Shown one piece after another: positions 18,691 through 27,955 of a stretch of 64,000 bases of DNA. A program made the position numbers and the translations under genes. Position 1 is the stretch's first letter. Each line of letters starts with the position of its first letter. The DNA is from Eudoraea chungangensis (GTDB lineage Bacteria > Bacteroidota > Bacteroidia > Flavobacteriales > Flavobacteriaceae): positions 310,001 to 374,000 of the forward strand of contig NZ_JARDUB010000002.1 in the NCBI RefSeq assembly GCF_029360665.1, written 5' to 3'. A model generated the notes under the pieces. It saw only the letters and a program-made list of their open reading frames with translations, made no database searches and was not told the DNA's origin.

Positions 18691-20154
18691 TCAGGTTAAG
18701 AGGTCATTTATAACAGTACCGGCTACATCAGTAAGCCTAAAGCGCCGCCCTTGATATTTATAGGTCAGCTGTTCATGATCTAGCCCCATGGCGTGCATTA
18801 GTGTGGCATGGAAGTCGTTAATATGTACTGGATCTTTAATAATATTATATCCAAATTCATCAGTTTCTCCATAACTAATACCGGGTTTAACGCCGCCTCC
18901 GGCCATCCAAATGCTAAAGGCCCGGGGATGATGATCACGGCCATAGTTAGAAGGATCAAACTTGCCTTGGCAATAATTGGTTCTCCCAAATTCACCACCC
19001 CAGATTACCAAAGTGTCTTCTAACATTCCCCGTTGCTTTAAATCTAATACCAAAGCCGCGGAAGCCTTGTCGACGTCTTTGGCCTGGCCCGCCATTTCAT
19101 TCGGTAAATTACCATGCTGGTCCCAACCCTGATGATATAATTGTATAAAACGGACGCCGTTTTCTGCCAAACGTCTGGCTTGCAAGGCATTTGCGGCATA
19201 GGTTCCCGGGACCTGACAGTCTTCTCCATACAGTTTAATTATATCTTCGGGTTCTTTAGATATATCCATAACATCCGGTACGGACATTTGCATACGATAA
19301 GCCATTTCGTATTGGGCAATCCTTGATTCAATTTCGTCGTCGCCAGTTTCAACCTGATGCATTTTATTCAAGGAAGATACCTTGTCTAACAGATGTCTTT
19401 TTTCTGACCTAGTAATACCATCCGGATCATTAAGGTATAGTACAGGGTCTTTTCCCGAGCGTAACAAAACCCCTTGGTGTTTAGAATCTAGAAAGCCGCT
19501 AGACCAGAGTTTGGAATAGAGTCCCTGACTATTACCTTTTCCTCTTGAGGTAAGTACCACAAACGAAGGAAGGTTTTTATTTTCATTACCCAAGCCATAA
19601 CTCATCCAAGACCCCATGCTTGGTCTTCCTGAAATTTGACTCCCTGTTTGAAAAAATGTTATTGCAGGGTCGTGGTTTATGGCCTCTGTATGTAGGCTCT
19701 TTACAATGCAAATTTCATCTGCTATTTTGGCGATATGCGGAAAGTAATCACTAATCCATTGTCCACTTTTTCCATGCTGCTGGAAGCCAATAGCCGGTGG
19801 CATAAGCGGAAATTTATCCTGTCCAGATGTCATTCCCGTTAGTCGCTGTCCATTTCTTATGGATTCCGGAAGATCCTCTCCCATTCGTTTTCGCAAAGTT
19901 GGTTTATGATCAAAAGTTTCCAATTGTGATGGAGCTCCGGCCTGAAAGAGATAAATGATCCTTTTAGCCTTAGGAGCAAAATGGGGTATCCCCAGCTCCG
20001 TTATACCTGTAGTACTAAGGCTTTGGTTTTTAAATAGGTCCGGTATAAGTAGTGAACCAAGAGCTAGAGAGCCTATACCCACACTTAACTGTGAAAAAAA
20101 ATGACGCCTGTTTACCTTTAATGGATTTTCCTCTTTGTTTTTTTCTCCTTCCAT
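18691..20154 (-). CDS. DUF1501 exported protein (sulfatase-like fold)
   Basis: A 487-residue protein with a Tat-type leader (NRRHFFSQL at 15-23, then a hydrophobic stretch) and the DUF1501 body, whose fold relates to alkaline phosphatase/sulfatase enzymes. Conserved pieces are IYLFQAGAPSQLETFDHKP, LHTEAINHDPA, WGGEFGRT and GRDHHPRAFSIWMAGGG. It is encoded 4 bases after the PSD1 cytochrome gene and 3 bases before the DUF2231 gene, the standard partner order in Planctomycetes and Verrucomicrobia. The biochemical activity is unestablished. Export and operon membership are clear. Confidence 0.85.
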   Translation of the reverse strand: MEGEKNKEENPLKVNRRHFFSQLSVGIGSLALGSLLIPDLFKNQSLSTTGITELGIPHFAPKAKRIIYLFQAGAPSQLETFDHKPTLRKRMGEDLPESIRNGQRLTGMTSGQDKFPLMPPAIGFQQHGKSGQWISDYFPHIAKIADEICIVKSLHTEAINHDPAITFFQTGSQISGRPSMGSWMSYGLGNENKNLPSFVVLTSRGKGNSQGLYSKLWSSGFLDSKHQGVLLRSGKDPVLYLNDPDGITRSEKRHLLDKVSSLNKMHQVETGDDEIESRIAQYEMAYRMQMSVPDVMDISKEPEDIIKLYGEDCQVPGTYAANALQARRLAENGVRFIQLYHQGWDQHGNLPNEMAGQAKDVDKASAALVLDLKQRGMLEDTLVIWGGEFGRTNYCQGKFDPSNYGRDHHPRAFSIWMAGGGVKPGISYGETDEFGYNIIKDPVHINDFHATLMHAMGLDHEQLTYKYQGRRFRLTDVAGTVINDLLT

Positions 20155-20158
20155 AGCC

Positions 20159-22501
20159 TTACTCTTTAGTAATTGTTTCGTCTAAATTATAGATAACCTG
20201 TGCCGTTAGCATCAAGGCCGCTGTTTCCGCCAGATCTGTGTTAGCCTTTTTATAATTGCCTATGTCTACTAAGAGCTGTGCCTCTTCAGAATTTTTAGAA
20301 TACAAGGCCCAGGCGTCTGCATAATAGGCTTCTAAAATTTCTAATTCGTCATGTCTAGGTGATCTTATCAGAATACGTTTGAAAACCTCATTTACCAGGT
20401 TTTCCCCAGATTTGCTTTGCGCTATTGTTCTTTGTGCCAATACTCTTGCTGCTTCTAACATTTGTACATCATTTTGCAAGGCCAGTGCCTGTAATGGAGT
20501 ATTTGTTTTTTGTCTTCGCACTTCACAAAAGTCTCTGGTAGGAGCATCAAAAATTGTCATGTTTGCAGGTGGGAGGGTACGTTTCCAAAAGGTGTATAAA
20601 GATCGTCTGTATAACTTGTCGCCCTCATCTGGGATATATTTGGTTAGGATACCTCTATTGCCTCCTGCGTTTGTTTCCTCCCAAAGACCTGGCGGTTGAT
20701 ATGGTTTTACACTTGCTCCCCCAATTTCCCTATTAAGTAAGCCGCTTGTTGCTAAAACATAGTCTCTTATCATTTCTCCACTCATCCGAAAACGAGAGGC
20801 TCTGGCGAGATACACATTTTCGGGATCTTGTTCTTTAAGAAGAGGGGTCAATTCTGATTTTTGCTGGTAGGTCGCCGAAAGCATGATTTTTTTCAAGAGA
20901 TACTGAATATCCCAGTTATTTTCTACAAAGTCAACAGCGAGGTAGTCCAATAATTCTGGATGGGTGGGTAAACTGCCCTGTACCCCAAAATCTTCCACGG
21001 TTTCTACTAATCCCTTTCCAAATAACATCGCCCATATTCGGTTTACAAAAACACGTGAAGTTAATGGGTTATTCTTATCCGTTATCCATTTAGCCAAACC
21101 TAATCTATTTGCTGAAAAATTTTCAGGAAAAGGAAAGATAGCGTTGGGGGTTTTAAAGGGTACGGAATCTGTTGGACTGTCGTATTCTCCTCGATTTAAA
21201 ATAAAAGTAGTTTTAGGAGCATTGTCGTTCATGACCATTACTTTTACCTTATTTTCTTCACCAAGGTTTATAAACTGAAGCACCTCTGCCACTTCTTTTT
21301 CTGTAATTTCAATCAAGGGAGGGTCTGCGTAAACTTTATCTTTTGCTGCTTGTACCGCGTCCATTTGTAAGCCTTTTTCATCTACTTGATTGAAAAAGGC
21401 AAAGAGGCTAAAATAATCCGCCTGGGAAATAGCGTCGTATTTATGATCATGGCAGCGTGCACATTCTAAGGTAATTCCAAGAATTCCTTTTCCCAGAGTG
21501 TTTGTTCTATCTAAGACGTAATTAGTTCTATATTCTTCTTGTATTACCCCGCCCTCTTGTGTTATCGGATGGTTTCTGTTAAAACCAGTTGCGAGAATTT
21601 GCTCTAGCGTAGCATTGGGAAGCAAGTCTCCTGCCAATTGCCAGATTAAAAACTTGTCGTAGGGTAAGTTTTCATTAAACGCGTGAATTACCCAGTCTCG
21701 CCAAGGCCACATCGTTCTATAGCTGTCGTCTTGATAGCCATGAGAATCAGCGTAGCGAGCAACATCTAACCATGCTTGGGTCATTCGTTCCCCATATGCC
21801 GGAGATGCAAGGAGATCATCAATTACTTTTTCTACGACATCGCTACTGTCTATTTTAAACCATTTCTGTGTGAGAAGAGGCTTTGGGGGTAAACCTGTAA
21901 GATCTAGACTTAGTCTTCTAATAAGCTGAGCCCTGTCTGCTTTTGGGGATGGGCTTAAGCCCTTTTCTTCAATTTTTTGCAAAACAAAATAGTCTATTTC
22001 ATTTTGTACCCAGGCGGTATTATTAATTGCTGGTAATTCTTGTTTTTCGGGTAAAAGATAGGCCCAGTGCTTTTCAAAATTACCCCCCTGTTCAATCCAT
22101 TTTTTAATAAGTTTTTTCTCATAATCATTTAAAGCCAATTTGGAATCCGGAGGTGGCATCATTTCATCCGGGTCTTTGGACATAATATGCTCAAAAAGGG
22201 CACTTTTAAAAGGCCTGTTGGGAACAATGGCGTAAGAGCCTGGAGTTTCAGGAAGTTCTGCAAAGGCCGCGGTTTCGAGATCCAAACGCAGACCAGCCTT
22301 TCTCTTATTGGCATCCGGGCCATGGCAGGTATAACAATTATCCGAGAGAATGGGTTTAATATGAAAATTATAATCTACAGTTTCCGGAAGAGGAGTATTT
22401 GTTTCTGATTCTTGCATGCCAAAAATTAGTCCTTTTTGATAGGCATATAATAATCCAATCAAAAGAGTAAGAATTATGGTAAATGCAATTCTGTATTTCA
22501 T
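20159..22501 (-). CDS. Planctomycete-type cytochrome c / DUF1549 / DUF1553 protein
   Basis: A 780-residue exported protein with an N-terminal membrane anchor (about 5-22), a planctomycete cytochrome c domain with haem motif CYTCH (56-60) and the EMMPPPDSKL motif, DUF1549 (about 160-360) that includes a second CARCH motif (347-351), and DUF1553 (about 470-740). It is the first gene of the operon with DUF1501 and DUF2231 genes. Proteins of this set are abundant in Planctomycetes, where they are linked by genomics to carbohydrate breakdown, but no activity is proven. Whether both CxxCH sites carry haem cannot be told from sequence. Confidence 0.85.
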   Translation of the reverse strand: MKYRIAFTIILTLLIGLLYAYQKGLIFGMQESETNTPLPETVDYNFHIKPILSDNCYTCHGPDANKRKAGLRLDLETAAFAELPETPGSYAIVPNRPFKSALFEHIMSKDPDEMMPPPDSKLALNDYEKKLIKKWIEQGGNFEKHWAYLLPEKQELPAINNTAWVQNEIDYFVLQKIEEKGLSPSPKADRAQLIRRLSLDLTGLPPKPLLTQKWFKIDSSDVVEKVIDDLLASPAYGERMTQAWLDVARYADSHGYQDDSYRTMWPWRDWVIHAFNENLPYDKFLIWQLAGDLLPNATLEQILATGFNRNHPITQEGGVIQEEYRTNYVLDRTNTLGKGILGITLECARCHDHKYDAISQADYFSLFAFFNQVDEKGLQMDAVQAAKDKVYADPPLIEITEKEVAEVLQFINLGEENKVKVMVMNDNAPKTTFILNRGEYDSPTDSVPFKTPNAIFPFPENFSANRLGLAKWITDKNNPLTSRVFVNRIWAMLFGKGLVETVEDFGVQGSLPTHPELLDYLAVDFVENNWDIQYLLKKIMLSATYQQKSELTPLLKEQDPENVYLARASRFRMSGEMIRDYVLATSGLLNREIGGASVKPYQPPGLWEETNAGGNRGILTKYIPDEGDKLYRRSLYTFWKRTLPPANMTIFDAPTRDFCEVRRQKTNTPLQALALQNDVQMLEAARVLAQRTIAQSKSGENLVNEVFKRILIRSPRHDELEILEAYYADAWALYSKNSEEAQLLVDIGNYKKANTDLAETAALMLTAQVIYNLDETITKE

Positions 22502-22729
22502 TTTAGGAATTCAAGAAAAAAACTATTTCCTAAATATAGCAAGGATAAAAAAACCGTCCTAATCTGATCTTATCCGAATAGGAGCCAAATAACACATTTT
22601 TTTATATTTTCTAATTATTCCGTCAGTAGTATCTAGAATAATCGCCGAGATTTTTACTTCTAATTTCTCTATTTATTCGTACTTTAACATTTCAGAAAAT
22701 TTATTGCAAACAATCTTAAATTATATAAA

Positions 22730-25108
22730 ATGAAAACTAAGTTACTCGGCGTCATGTCGCTAATTGCCCTGCTGTATAGTTGCAATACAGCGAATGAGAA
22801 GGAAAGTATGGATGCATCAGATTCCTATGTTATGGATAGGTCTGTTTTGCCTATTCAACCACCACCACACACCCCCGTTACCATTATGGATGCAAGAGAT
22901 GCTGATAAACCACCTGTGTTTAGCGTAGAGGCTCCGGAAGGTGCTCCTAATATTGTAGTTGTCTTGATTGACGATATAGGTTTTGGTGCCACAAGTACCT
23001 TTGGAGGGGCAATTAATACACCAACTTTTGATAAACTTGCAGACAATGGTTTAAAATTTAATAGATTTCACACTACAGCTCTTTGCTCTCCAACAAGAGC
23101 TTCCCTTCTATCGGGAAGAAATCATCACAATATGAATGTTGGTTCGGTAATGGAAGTAGCAACAGGTTTTTATGGAAATCAGGGAATTAGACCAGATAAT
23201 GCCAAATATTTTGCAGAAACCCTAAGGCAAAACGGGTATAGTACTGCAGCTTTTGGAAAATGGCACGAGACGGCTACCTGGGAAGTCTCCGTATCCGGAC
23301 CTTATAAGCGATGGCCAACACATTCCGGTTTCGACAAGTTTTATGGCTTTATTGGAGGGGAAACTAATCAATGGGATCCTGTTATTTATGATGGGGTAAC
23401 CAAGGTTAGTAAGAAAGATGATCCGGACTATCATTTTACAACTGATATGACCAATGAGGCAATAGAATGGGTAAAGTTTCAAAAAGCGATGACGCCTAAT
23501 AAACCTTTTATGGTATATTATGCAACTGGGGCTACCCATGCACCACATCACGCACCAGATGAATGGATAGAAAAATATAAAGGTAAGTTTGATAGCGGCT
23601 GGCAAAAACTTCGAGAAGAAACGTTTGCACGTCAAAAAGAAATGGGTGTTATACCAGAAAATGCTAAGCTGGCGCCTATGCCAAAAGACATCAAAGAGTG
23701 GGAGGCCTTATCGGATGAAGAAAGAGAGTTGTTCGCTATTCAGATTGAAACTTTTGCGGGCTTTGCAGAACATACCGACAATGAGGTTGGAAGATTAGTA
23801 GAGGCCTTGGAAGATGTTGATGCTTTAGATAATACCCTATTCATTTATATTATGGGTGACAATGGTTCTAGTGCTGAGGGAGGTCTGGAAGGAACGTACA
23901 ACGAATTAGTGCATTTGAATGGAATCTTTGATGAGGAAACTATTGAGAGTATGCTGGCACATGGAGACGATTGGGGCGGTCCTAATTCGTTTCCTCATAT
24001 GAGTGCGGCCTGGGCGGTAGCTACAGATGCTCCGTTTAAGTGGACAAAGCAAATGGCAGCCGACTTTGGAGGTACCAGAAATGGAATGGTAATGCATTGG
24101 CCTGACGGTATAGAAGCAAAAGGAGAAATTAGGTCGCAATGGCATCATGTTAACGACGTGGCTTCCACCGTACTCGAAGCGGTTAATTTGCCAGAGCCTA
24201 AATCAATAAATGGGGTAAAGCAAATCCCTATGGACGGAACCAGTATGATGTATGCCGTGAAAGACAAAGATGCACCAGACCAACACACGGTACAGTACTT
24301 TGAAATGTTTGGAAATAGAGCGATTTATAGTAATGGTTGGCTGGCAAGAGTGGTACATATGGTGCCATGGGTTGGTAAACCCTCCAATACCTTTCAGGAG
24401 GAAAAATGGGAATTGTACAATATAGAGGAAGACTTTAGTCTAGTGAATAACCTTGCAGATCAAGAACCTGAGAAACTAAAAGAGTTACAGGATTTATTTG
24501 AGAAAGAAGCCATTGAAAATAACGTATATCCCTTAGATGACAGATTATATGAAAGGTTTAATGCCGCTATTGCCGGAAGACCTGATTTAATGGGAGATAG
24601 AAAATCTTTAACCTTGGCCCAAGGAATGGAAGGTATGTTAGAGAATACTTTTTTAAATGTAAAAAACAATTCAAAATCAATTGTTGCAGATGTGAACCTA
24701 GAAGGTAACGACAAAGGAATAATTCTATGCCAAGGTGGTAAGTTTGGTGGCTGGGCACTTTATATGGACAAAGGAAGACCAGCGTATACCTATAATTATT
24801 TTGGTTTAGAAAGCTATACCATTACATCTAAAACTAAGATTAAGAGTGATAGTGCAGAGATTAAATTAGAATTTACGTATGACGGGGATGGCCTTGGCAA
24901 GGGAGGTACTGCTAAGATTTTTGTGGATGGAGAAGTAGTAGCCGAAGGACGTGTAGATAAAACACAACCAGCGGTTTTTTCAGCGGATGAAACAGCCGAT
25001 GTAGGAAAAGATGATGCCACCCAGGTAGCGGATAAAGTGTTTAAGGATGTAGCAGATTCTGAGTTTACCGGATATATAAATCAAGTAACTATTAGTATTC
25101 CCGAATAA
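22730..25108 (+). CDS. Arylsulfatase lipoprotein (formylglycine type)
   Basis: A 792-residue exported lipoprotein (lipobox LYSC, Cys18). The sulfatase domain starts at NIVVVLIDDIGFG (Asp81, Asp82 as calcium ligands) and carries the formylglycine signature CSPTRASLLSGR with the modified cysteine at 119; a second metal site is in IYIMGDNGSS. Residues about 600-790 form a beta-rich C-terminal domain. It resembles the S1_4-type arylsulfatases that remove sulfate from aryl or carbohydrate esters. Activation requires an anaerobic or FGE-type maturase not encoded here. It is transcribed divergently from the planctomycete-type operon across 228 bases, and ends in a terminator. Confidence 0.88.
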   Translation: MKTKLLGVMSLIALLYSCNTANEKESMDASDSYVMDRSVLPIQPPPHTPVTIMDARDADKPPVFSVEAPEGAPNIVVVLIDDIGFGATSTFGGAINTPTFDKLADNGLKFNRFHTTALCSPTRASLLSGRNHHNMNVGSVMEVATGFYGNQGIRPDNAKYFAETLRQNGYSTAAFGKWHETATWEVSVSGPYKRWPTHSGFDKFYGFIGGETNQWDPVIYDGVTKVSKKDDPDYHFTTDMTNEAIEWVKFQKAMTPNKPFMVYYATGATHAPHHAPDEWIEKYKGKFDSGWQKLREETFARQKEMGVIPENAKLAPMPKDIKEWEALSDEERELFAIQIETFAGFAEHTDNEVGRLVEALEDVDALDNTLFIYIMGDNGSSAEGGLEGTYNELVHLNGIFDEETIESMLAHGDDWGGPNSFPHMSAAWAVATDAPFKWTKQMAADFGGTRNGMVMHWPDGIEAKGEIRSQWHHVNDVASTVLEAVNLPEPKSINGVKQIPMDGTSMMYAVKDKDAPDQHTVQYFEMFGNRAIYSNGWLARVVHMVPWVGKPSNTFQEEKWELYNIEEDFSLVNNLADQEPEKLKELQDLFEKEAIENNVYPLDDRLYERFNAAIAGRPDLMGDRKSLTLAQGMEGMLENTFLNVKNNSKSIVADVNLEGNDKGIILCQGGKFGGWALYMDKGRPAYTYNYFGLESYTITSKTKIKSDSAEIKLEFTYDGDGLGKGGTAKIFVDGEVVAEGRVDKTQPAVFSADETADVGKDDATQVADKVFKDVADSEFTGYINQVTISIPE

Positions 25109-25125
25109 TGGGATTTTTTAATCAT

Positions 25126-25150
25126 AAAAAGGCGCTTTAGGCGTCTTTTT
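25126..25150. terminator. Bidirectional terminator between arylsulfatase and GH117-like gene
   Basis: A 10-bp stem (arms 25126-25135 and 25141-25150, one G-T pair) with a 5-base loop, bounded by five A on one side and five T on the other. It sits 17 bases past the sulfatase stop and 22 bases past the end of the convergent gene, so it can serve both. Confidence 0.85.
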
Positions 25151-25172
25151 GTGTTTCTATATAGTTTATCAA

Positions 25173-26399
25173 CTACTTTTTGTCTTTTACTCCTTTTGCT
25201 ATATGACGTGTTTTTGGATGCGCCGAAAATCGCATGATACTTTGATAGTCGGAGGTATTATATACATGACTTAACCCCCAATCCAGAATTTGCGTTGGTC
25301 TATCGCCTTGAGGTGCAGACCTGTTTAAACCAATGGCATGAGGGGCATTTTTTATAACCGCCTTTATTTCAAAATTTATGCCATCGGCAGCCCATTGAAG
25401 AGTGTTTTTTTCGGGCCCGTCTGTCGTAATTAGTGAGGCAATACCCCCGGCATAGGGCCAGACACAGATTTCATGACCACTATTGCTGACAGGATTGTAA
25501 GGAGATTTTATATACGGTCCCAAAGGATTATCCGCAATGGCCACACCATGTCTAATTTGTCTTCCTCCAAAAGTGATCTCTTCCCCCATTTGCTCCCCTT
25601 TGTAATAAAGATAAAACTTGTTTTTATAAGGTAATATACAGGGGTCGTGAACCTTGTGACTATCAAAATCACCTTTTTTTTCTACCATAAAACGGTTCTG
25701 AGATGTTCCCCTCCATATACCGTTATCTGCTGGGCTTAATATCGGTTTGTCTAGTTTATGCCATGGACCGTCCGGAGAATCTGCCCATGCAAGACCCACC
25801 TGATTTTTTACTCGGACGTTATAAGGAGATTGAACTGTCTGATAACACAGATAATACTTGTCTTTGTGTACCATAATCTCTACCGTAAAGACCGATCTGT
25901 CGTCATAAGAACCTTTTCTCCCGCGTTTAACGGCCATGCCTTCTTCTTTCCATGTCCAGCCATCTTTTGAAGTGGCATACCAAATATCACACCTATCCCA
26001 GGGAAAGACTTTCTCTTTTTCTATATTGCCTCCAAATCCCTGGGAAGGCCCTTCACTCTTACTATACCAGACATAGTAGAGGTTATTTGTTTTAATTATG
26101 GCACTTGGATCCCTGCGAACCACTCCTTCTTCATAGGCCAGGTCTCCTTTTAAAGGTTTTAAGGAACTAAATTCAAGAAACCACTCATTACCTATTTTGG
26201 GCCAAAGCAAGGCTCTTTTTGATGCAGCACTTAGGGAGTCTTTATTAGTAATACCTAGGTGATCTATTTCCTCCTCATCTATTAAAGGTGCTTCTGGCTG
26301 CAGTGTCTTTTTTATGGATTTATTCTCATTATTCTTTTCCCCGCAAGCTGTTAGTAGAAAACAAAAGCTAAGTAGGCTGAGAAAGATGTATTTTGACAT
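25173..26399 (-). CDS. GH117-like glycoside hydrolase lipoprotein
   Basis: A 408-residue lipoprotein (lipobox LLTAC, Cys19) with a five-bladed beta-propeller pattern. Motifs RRDPSAI (95-101), YYVWYSKSEG, WDRCDIWYATSKDGWTW, YDDRSVFTVEI (165-175) and KVHDPCILPY resemble GH117, the family of alpha-1,3-(3,6-anhydro)-L-galactosidases acting on agar oligosaccharides; GH43-related families are the alternative. The Asp in RDPS is the candidate catalytic base. It faces the arylsulfatase gene, a pairing that suits sulfated red-algal glycans. No SusC/SusD genes are in view. Propeller glycosidase is confident; GH117 in particular is likely but not proven. Confidence 0.65.
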   Translation of the reverse strand: MSKYIFLSLLSFCFLLTACGEKNNENKSIKKTLQPEAPLIDEEEIDHLGITNKDSLSAASKRALLWPKIGNEWFLEFSSLKPLKGDLAYEEGVVRRDPSAIIKTNNLYYVWYSKSEGPSQGFGGNIEKEKVFPWDRCDIWYATSKDGWTWKEEGMAVKRGRKGSYDDRSVFTVEIMVHKDKYYLCYQTVQSPYNVRVKNQVGLAWADSPDGPWHKLDKPILSPADNGIWRGTSQNRFMVEKKGDFDSHKVHDPCILPYKNKFYLYYKGEQMGEEITFGGRQIRHGVAIADNPLGPYIKSPYNPVSNSGHEICVWPYAGGIASLITTDGPEKNTLQWAADGINFEIKAVIKNAPHAIGLNRSAPQGDRPTQILDWGLSHVYNTSDYQSIMRFSAHPKTRHIAKGVKDKK

Positions 26400-26502
26400 A
26401 TTAAATTAGATTGTTTTTAAAGTAATAGTTCTTCGAATATAGAAAATACTAAAGGGATAATTACATATCCTATTGGAGTTACTTTAAACTTTAATTGGGC
26501 TA

Positions 26503-27033
26503 TTAATGCTTCCCTTTAGCAAATTTCTTTTGGTTAAAACTTGAGGATTGCCCTATAGGAATGCTTAGGTTCTCCCATGAGGTCTCTTTAATTAACTTGG
26601 CTAAATATACTATTTGTCCAATATGATAGGAATAATGAGCAAGTTGCCGATTTATGGCTTCAACAGGACTGTGAGCTTCATTTCGGATATAAATAATAGA
26701 TTTTAGGTTGTTTTTATCTAGCTGTTCCAGAGCCACAAAGAGACAATCCCAGCCCTCTTCCCATTTTAGAAGAAGCTCTTCTTTAGATTTGATTAGCTCT
26801 TCGAATTCTAAATCTCTTTGGCGCCATTCTTTTTCACCGTCTGTGCTTAGAAAATCTGTCCACCTAGATTTCATATTACCCCATAAGTGGTTGACCAAAA
26901 TACCCAAAGAATTGGAAGTTTCATTTGGCCGCCAAAAGAGTTCTTTTTCTTCTAATTGTTTAAAGGATTTTTCCCCTAGAGATTTATAGTAATGAAACTG
27001 CTGTGAGACACTTTTTAAATAATTATGTTCCAT
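26503..27033 (-). CDS. DinB-superfamily protein, DUF1572 type
   Basis: A 176-residue four-helix-bundle protein of the DinB fold. The start is placed at the ATG giving MEHNYLKSVSQQF, since the upstream 26 in-frame codons do not resemble the family. The three metal-binding histidines are in NHLWGNMKSRW and HYSYHIGQIVYLAK. Related proteins include thiol-dependent transferases such as the bacillithiol S-transferase family, but many members have no known reaction. A distant relative lies at 28988-29458, on the other side of a DUF5996 gene, all on the same strand. Fold confident, function unknown. Confidence 0.8.
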   Translation of the reverse strand: MEHNYLKSVSQQFHYYKSLGEKSFKQLEEKELFWRPNETSNSLGILVNHLWGNMKSRWTDFLSTDGEKEWRQRDLEFEELIKSKEELLLKWEEGWDCLFVALEQLDKNNLKSIIYIRNEAHSPVEAINRQLAHYSYHIGQIVYLAKLIKETSWENLSIPIGQSSSFNQKKFAKGKH

Positions 27034-27156
27034 TGAAAATAGGATAAATATTTTGTGAGAATATAAAGATAAGGCCTCAAAAGTACAATCAAAAGCATAA
27101 GGATAAATCACTAAAAATCATTATATTATAGGATTAATAACCAAAACCAATTCATT

Positions 27157-27858
27157 ATGAAAAAAATTATTTTAAGCTTATTGCTTTTACTTGCTTTTGC
27201 AGTAGAAGCACAGGACCAGTACTACACCAATTATAGTTTTGTTGTAGAACCTCAAAACGAGGCAGCAGTTTACAAATTGGTAGACGATTATTATTCCGAG
27301 AATAAACCAGAGGGAGTATTTGTTAGACTTTTTGAAAATCATTTTAAAAGTCCAAATAGTAAAGCCACACACATGATTGTCTTTTTAGGATCTCAGGAAG
27401 ATGTTGGAAACATGTATGCCAGCGGAGATGACAAGTTTCAATTGTTCCTTACTAGACTGAACCAGCATATCAAAGAAGGAAGTGGATCGTCTATGGGTAG
27501 GCATCTAGCTCTTTATGGGGATACCTCTGTTCGTTATCCTGCACAACGGATTTATTTGTTGGATGTACAGGACACTAAAACTTTCGACGCAGAATACAAC
27601 AAATTTCATTCAAAACACAACCCTCCTGGTGTGCTGGTTAATATGGGCAGCACTATTGTCGGTGGAGGTACAGGTACATTTAATCGTTGGGTAATTATTG
27701 GGTTTAAAGATATCAAAGCCGCCATGGGAGGTCCTAATGCATTATTAAGTGGGTCGGCGCTAGAGTCTCGTAAAAAGGCATGGGACGAATTTAGAGCTAA
27801 TGATGGTGGCGTGGAAGTCGTTGGATCAAGTATGCGAATACTCCTAGGAGCTTGGTAG
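27157..27858 (+). CDS. Secreted protein with two duplicated domains, unknown family
   Basis: A 233-residue protein with a clean signal peptide (cleavage after VEAQ, residue 19). The mature part is an internal duplication: residues about 22-121 and 128-233 align, with PEGVFVRLF/PPGVLVNMG, THMIVFLGSQED/NRWVIIGFKDI and GSSMGRHLALYG/GSSMRILLGAW. Each half of about 100 residues has an alternating strand-helix pattern that could be a ferredoxin-like (dimeric alpha/beta barrel) fold, so the two halves may form a pseudo-dimer. I do not recognise a named family or catalytic residues. It is a lone plus-strand gene with its own terminator. Confidence 0.75.
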   Translation: MKKIILSLLLLLAFAVEAQDQYYTNYSFVVEPQNEAAVYKLVDDYYSENKPEGVFVRLFENHFKSPNSKATHMIVFLGSQEDVGNMYASGDDKFQLFLTRLNQHIKEGSGSSMGRHLALYGDTSVRYPAQRIYLLDVQDTKTFDAEYNKFHSKHNPPGVLVNMGSTIVGGGTGTFNRWVIIGFKDIKAAMGGPNALLSGSALESRKKAWDEFRANDGGVEVVGSSMRILLGAW

Positions 27859-27905
27859 GAAATAAAGTAGAGAAAGAAGAGAAAATATAGATATAATTAC
27901 AACTT

Positions 27906-27940
27906 AAACCGACGGTAATTGTTCGTCGGTTTTTGTTTTG
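27906..27940 (+). terminator. Rho-independent terminator of the duplicated-domain gene
   Basis: A 9-bp perfect stem (arms 27906-27914 and 27924-27932, core ACCGACG/CGTCGGT) with a 9-base loop, followed by a T-rich tract. It is 47 bases after the stop codon and also separates the convergent DUF5996 gene. Confidence 0.88.
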
Positions 27941-27955
27941 TTCCTCCTTATCATC

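Noticed and set aside
23222-23635. 137-codon open frame opposite the arylsulfatase
   Set aside because: Antisense to the sulfatase domain with implausible composition (rich in Cys, Phe, Ile).
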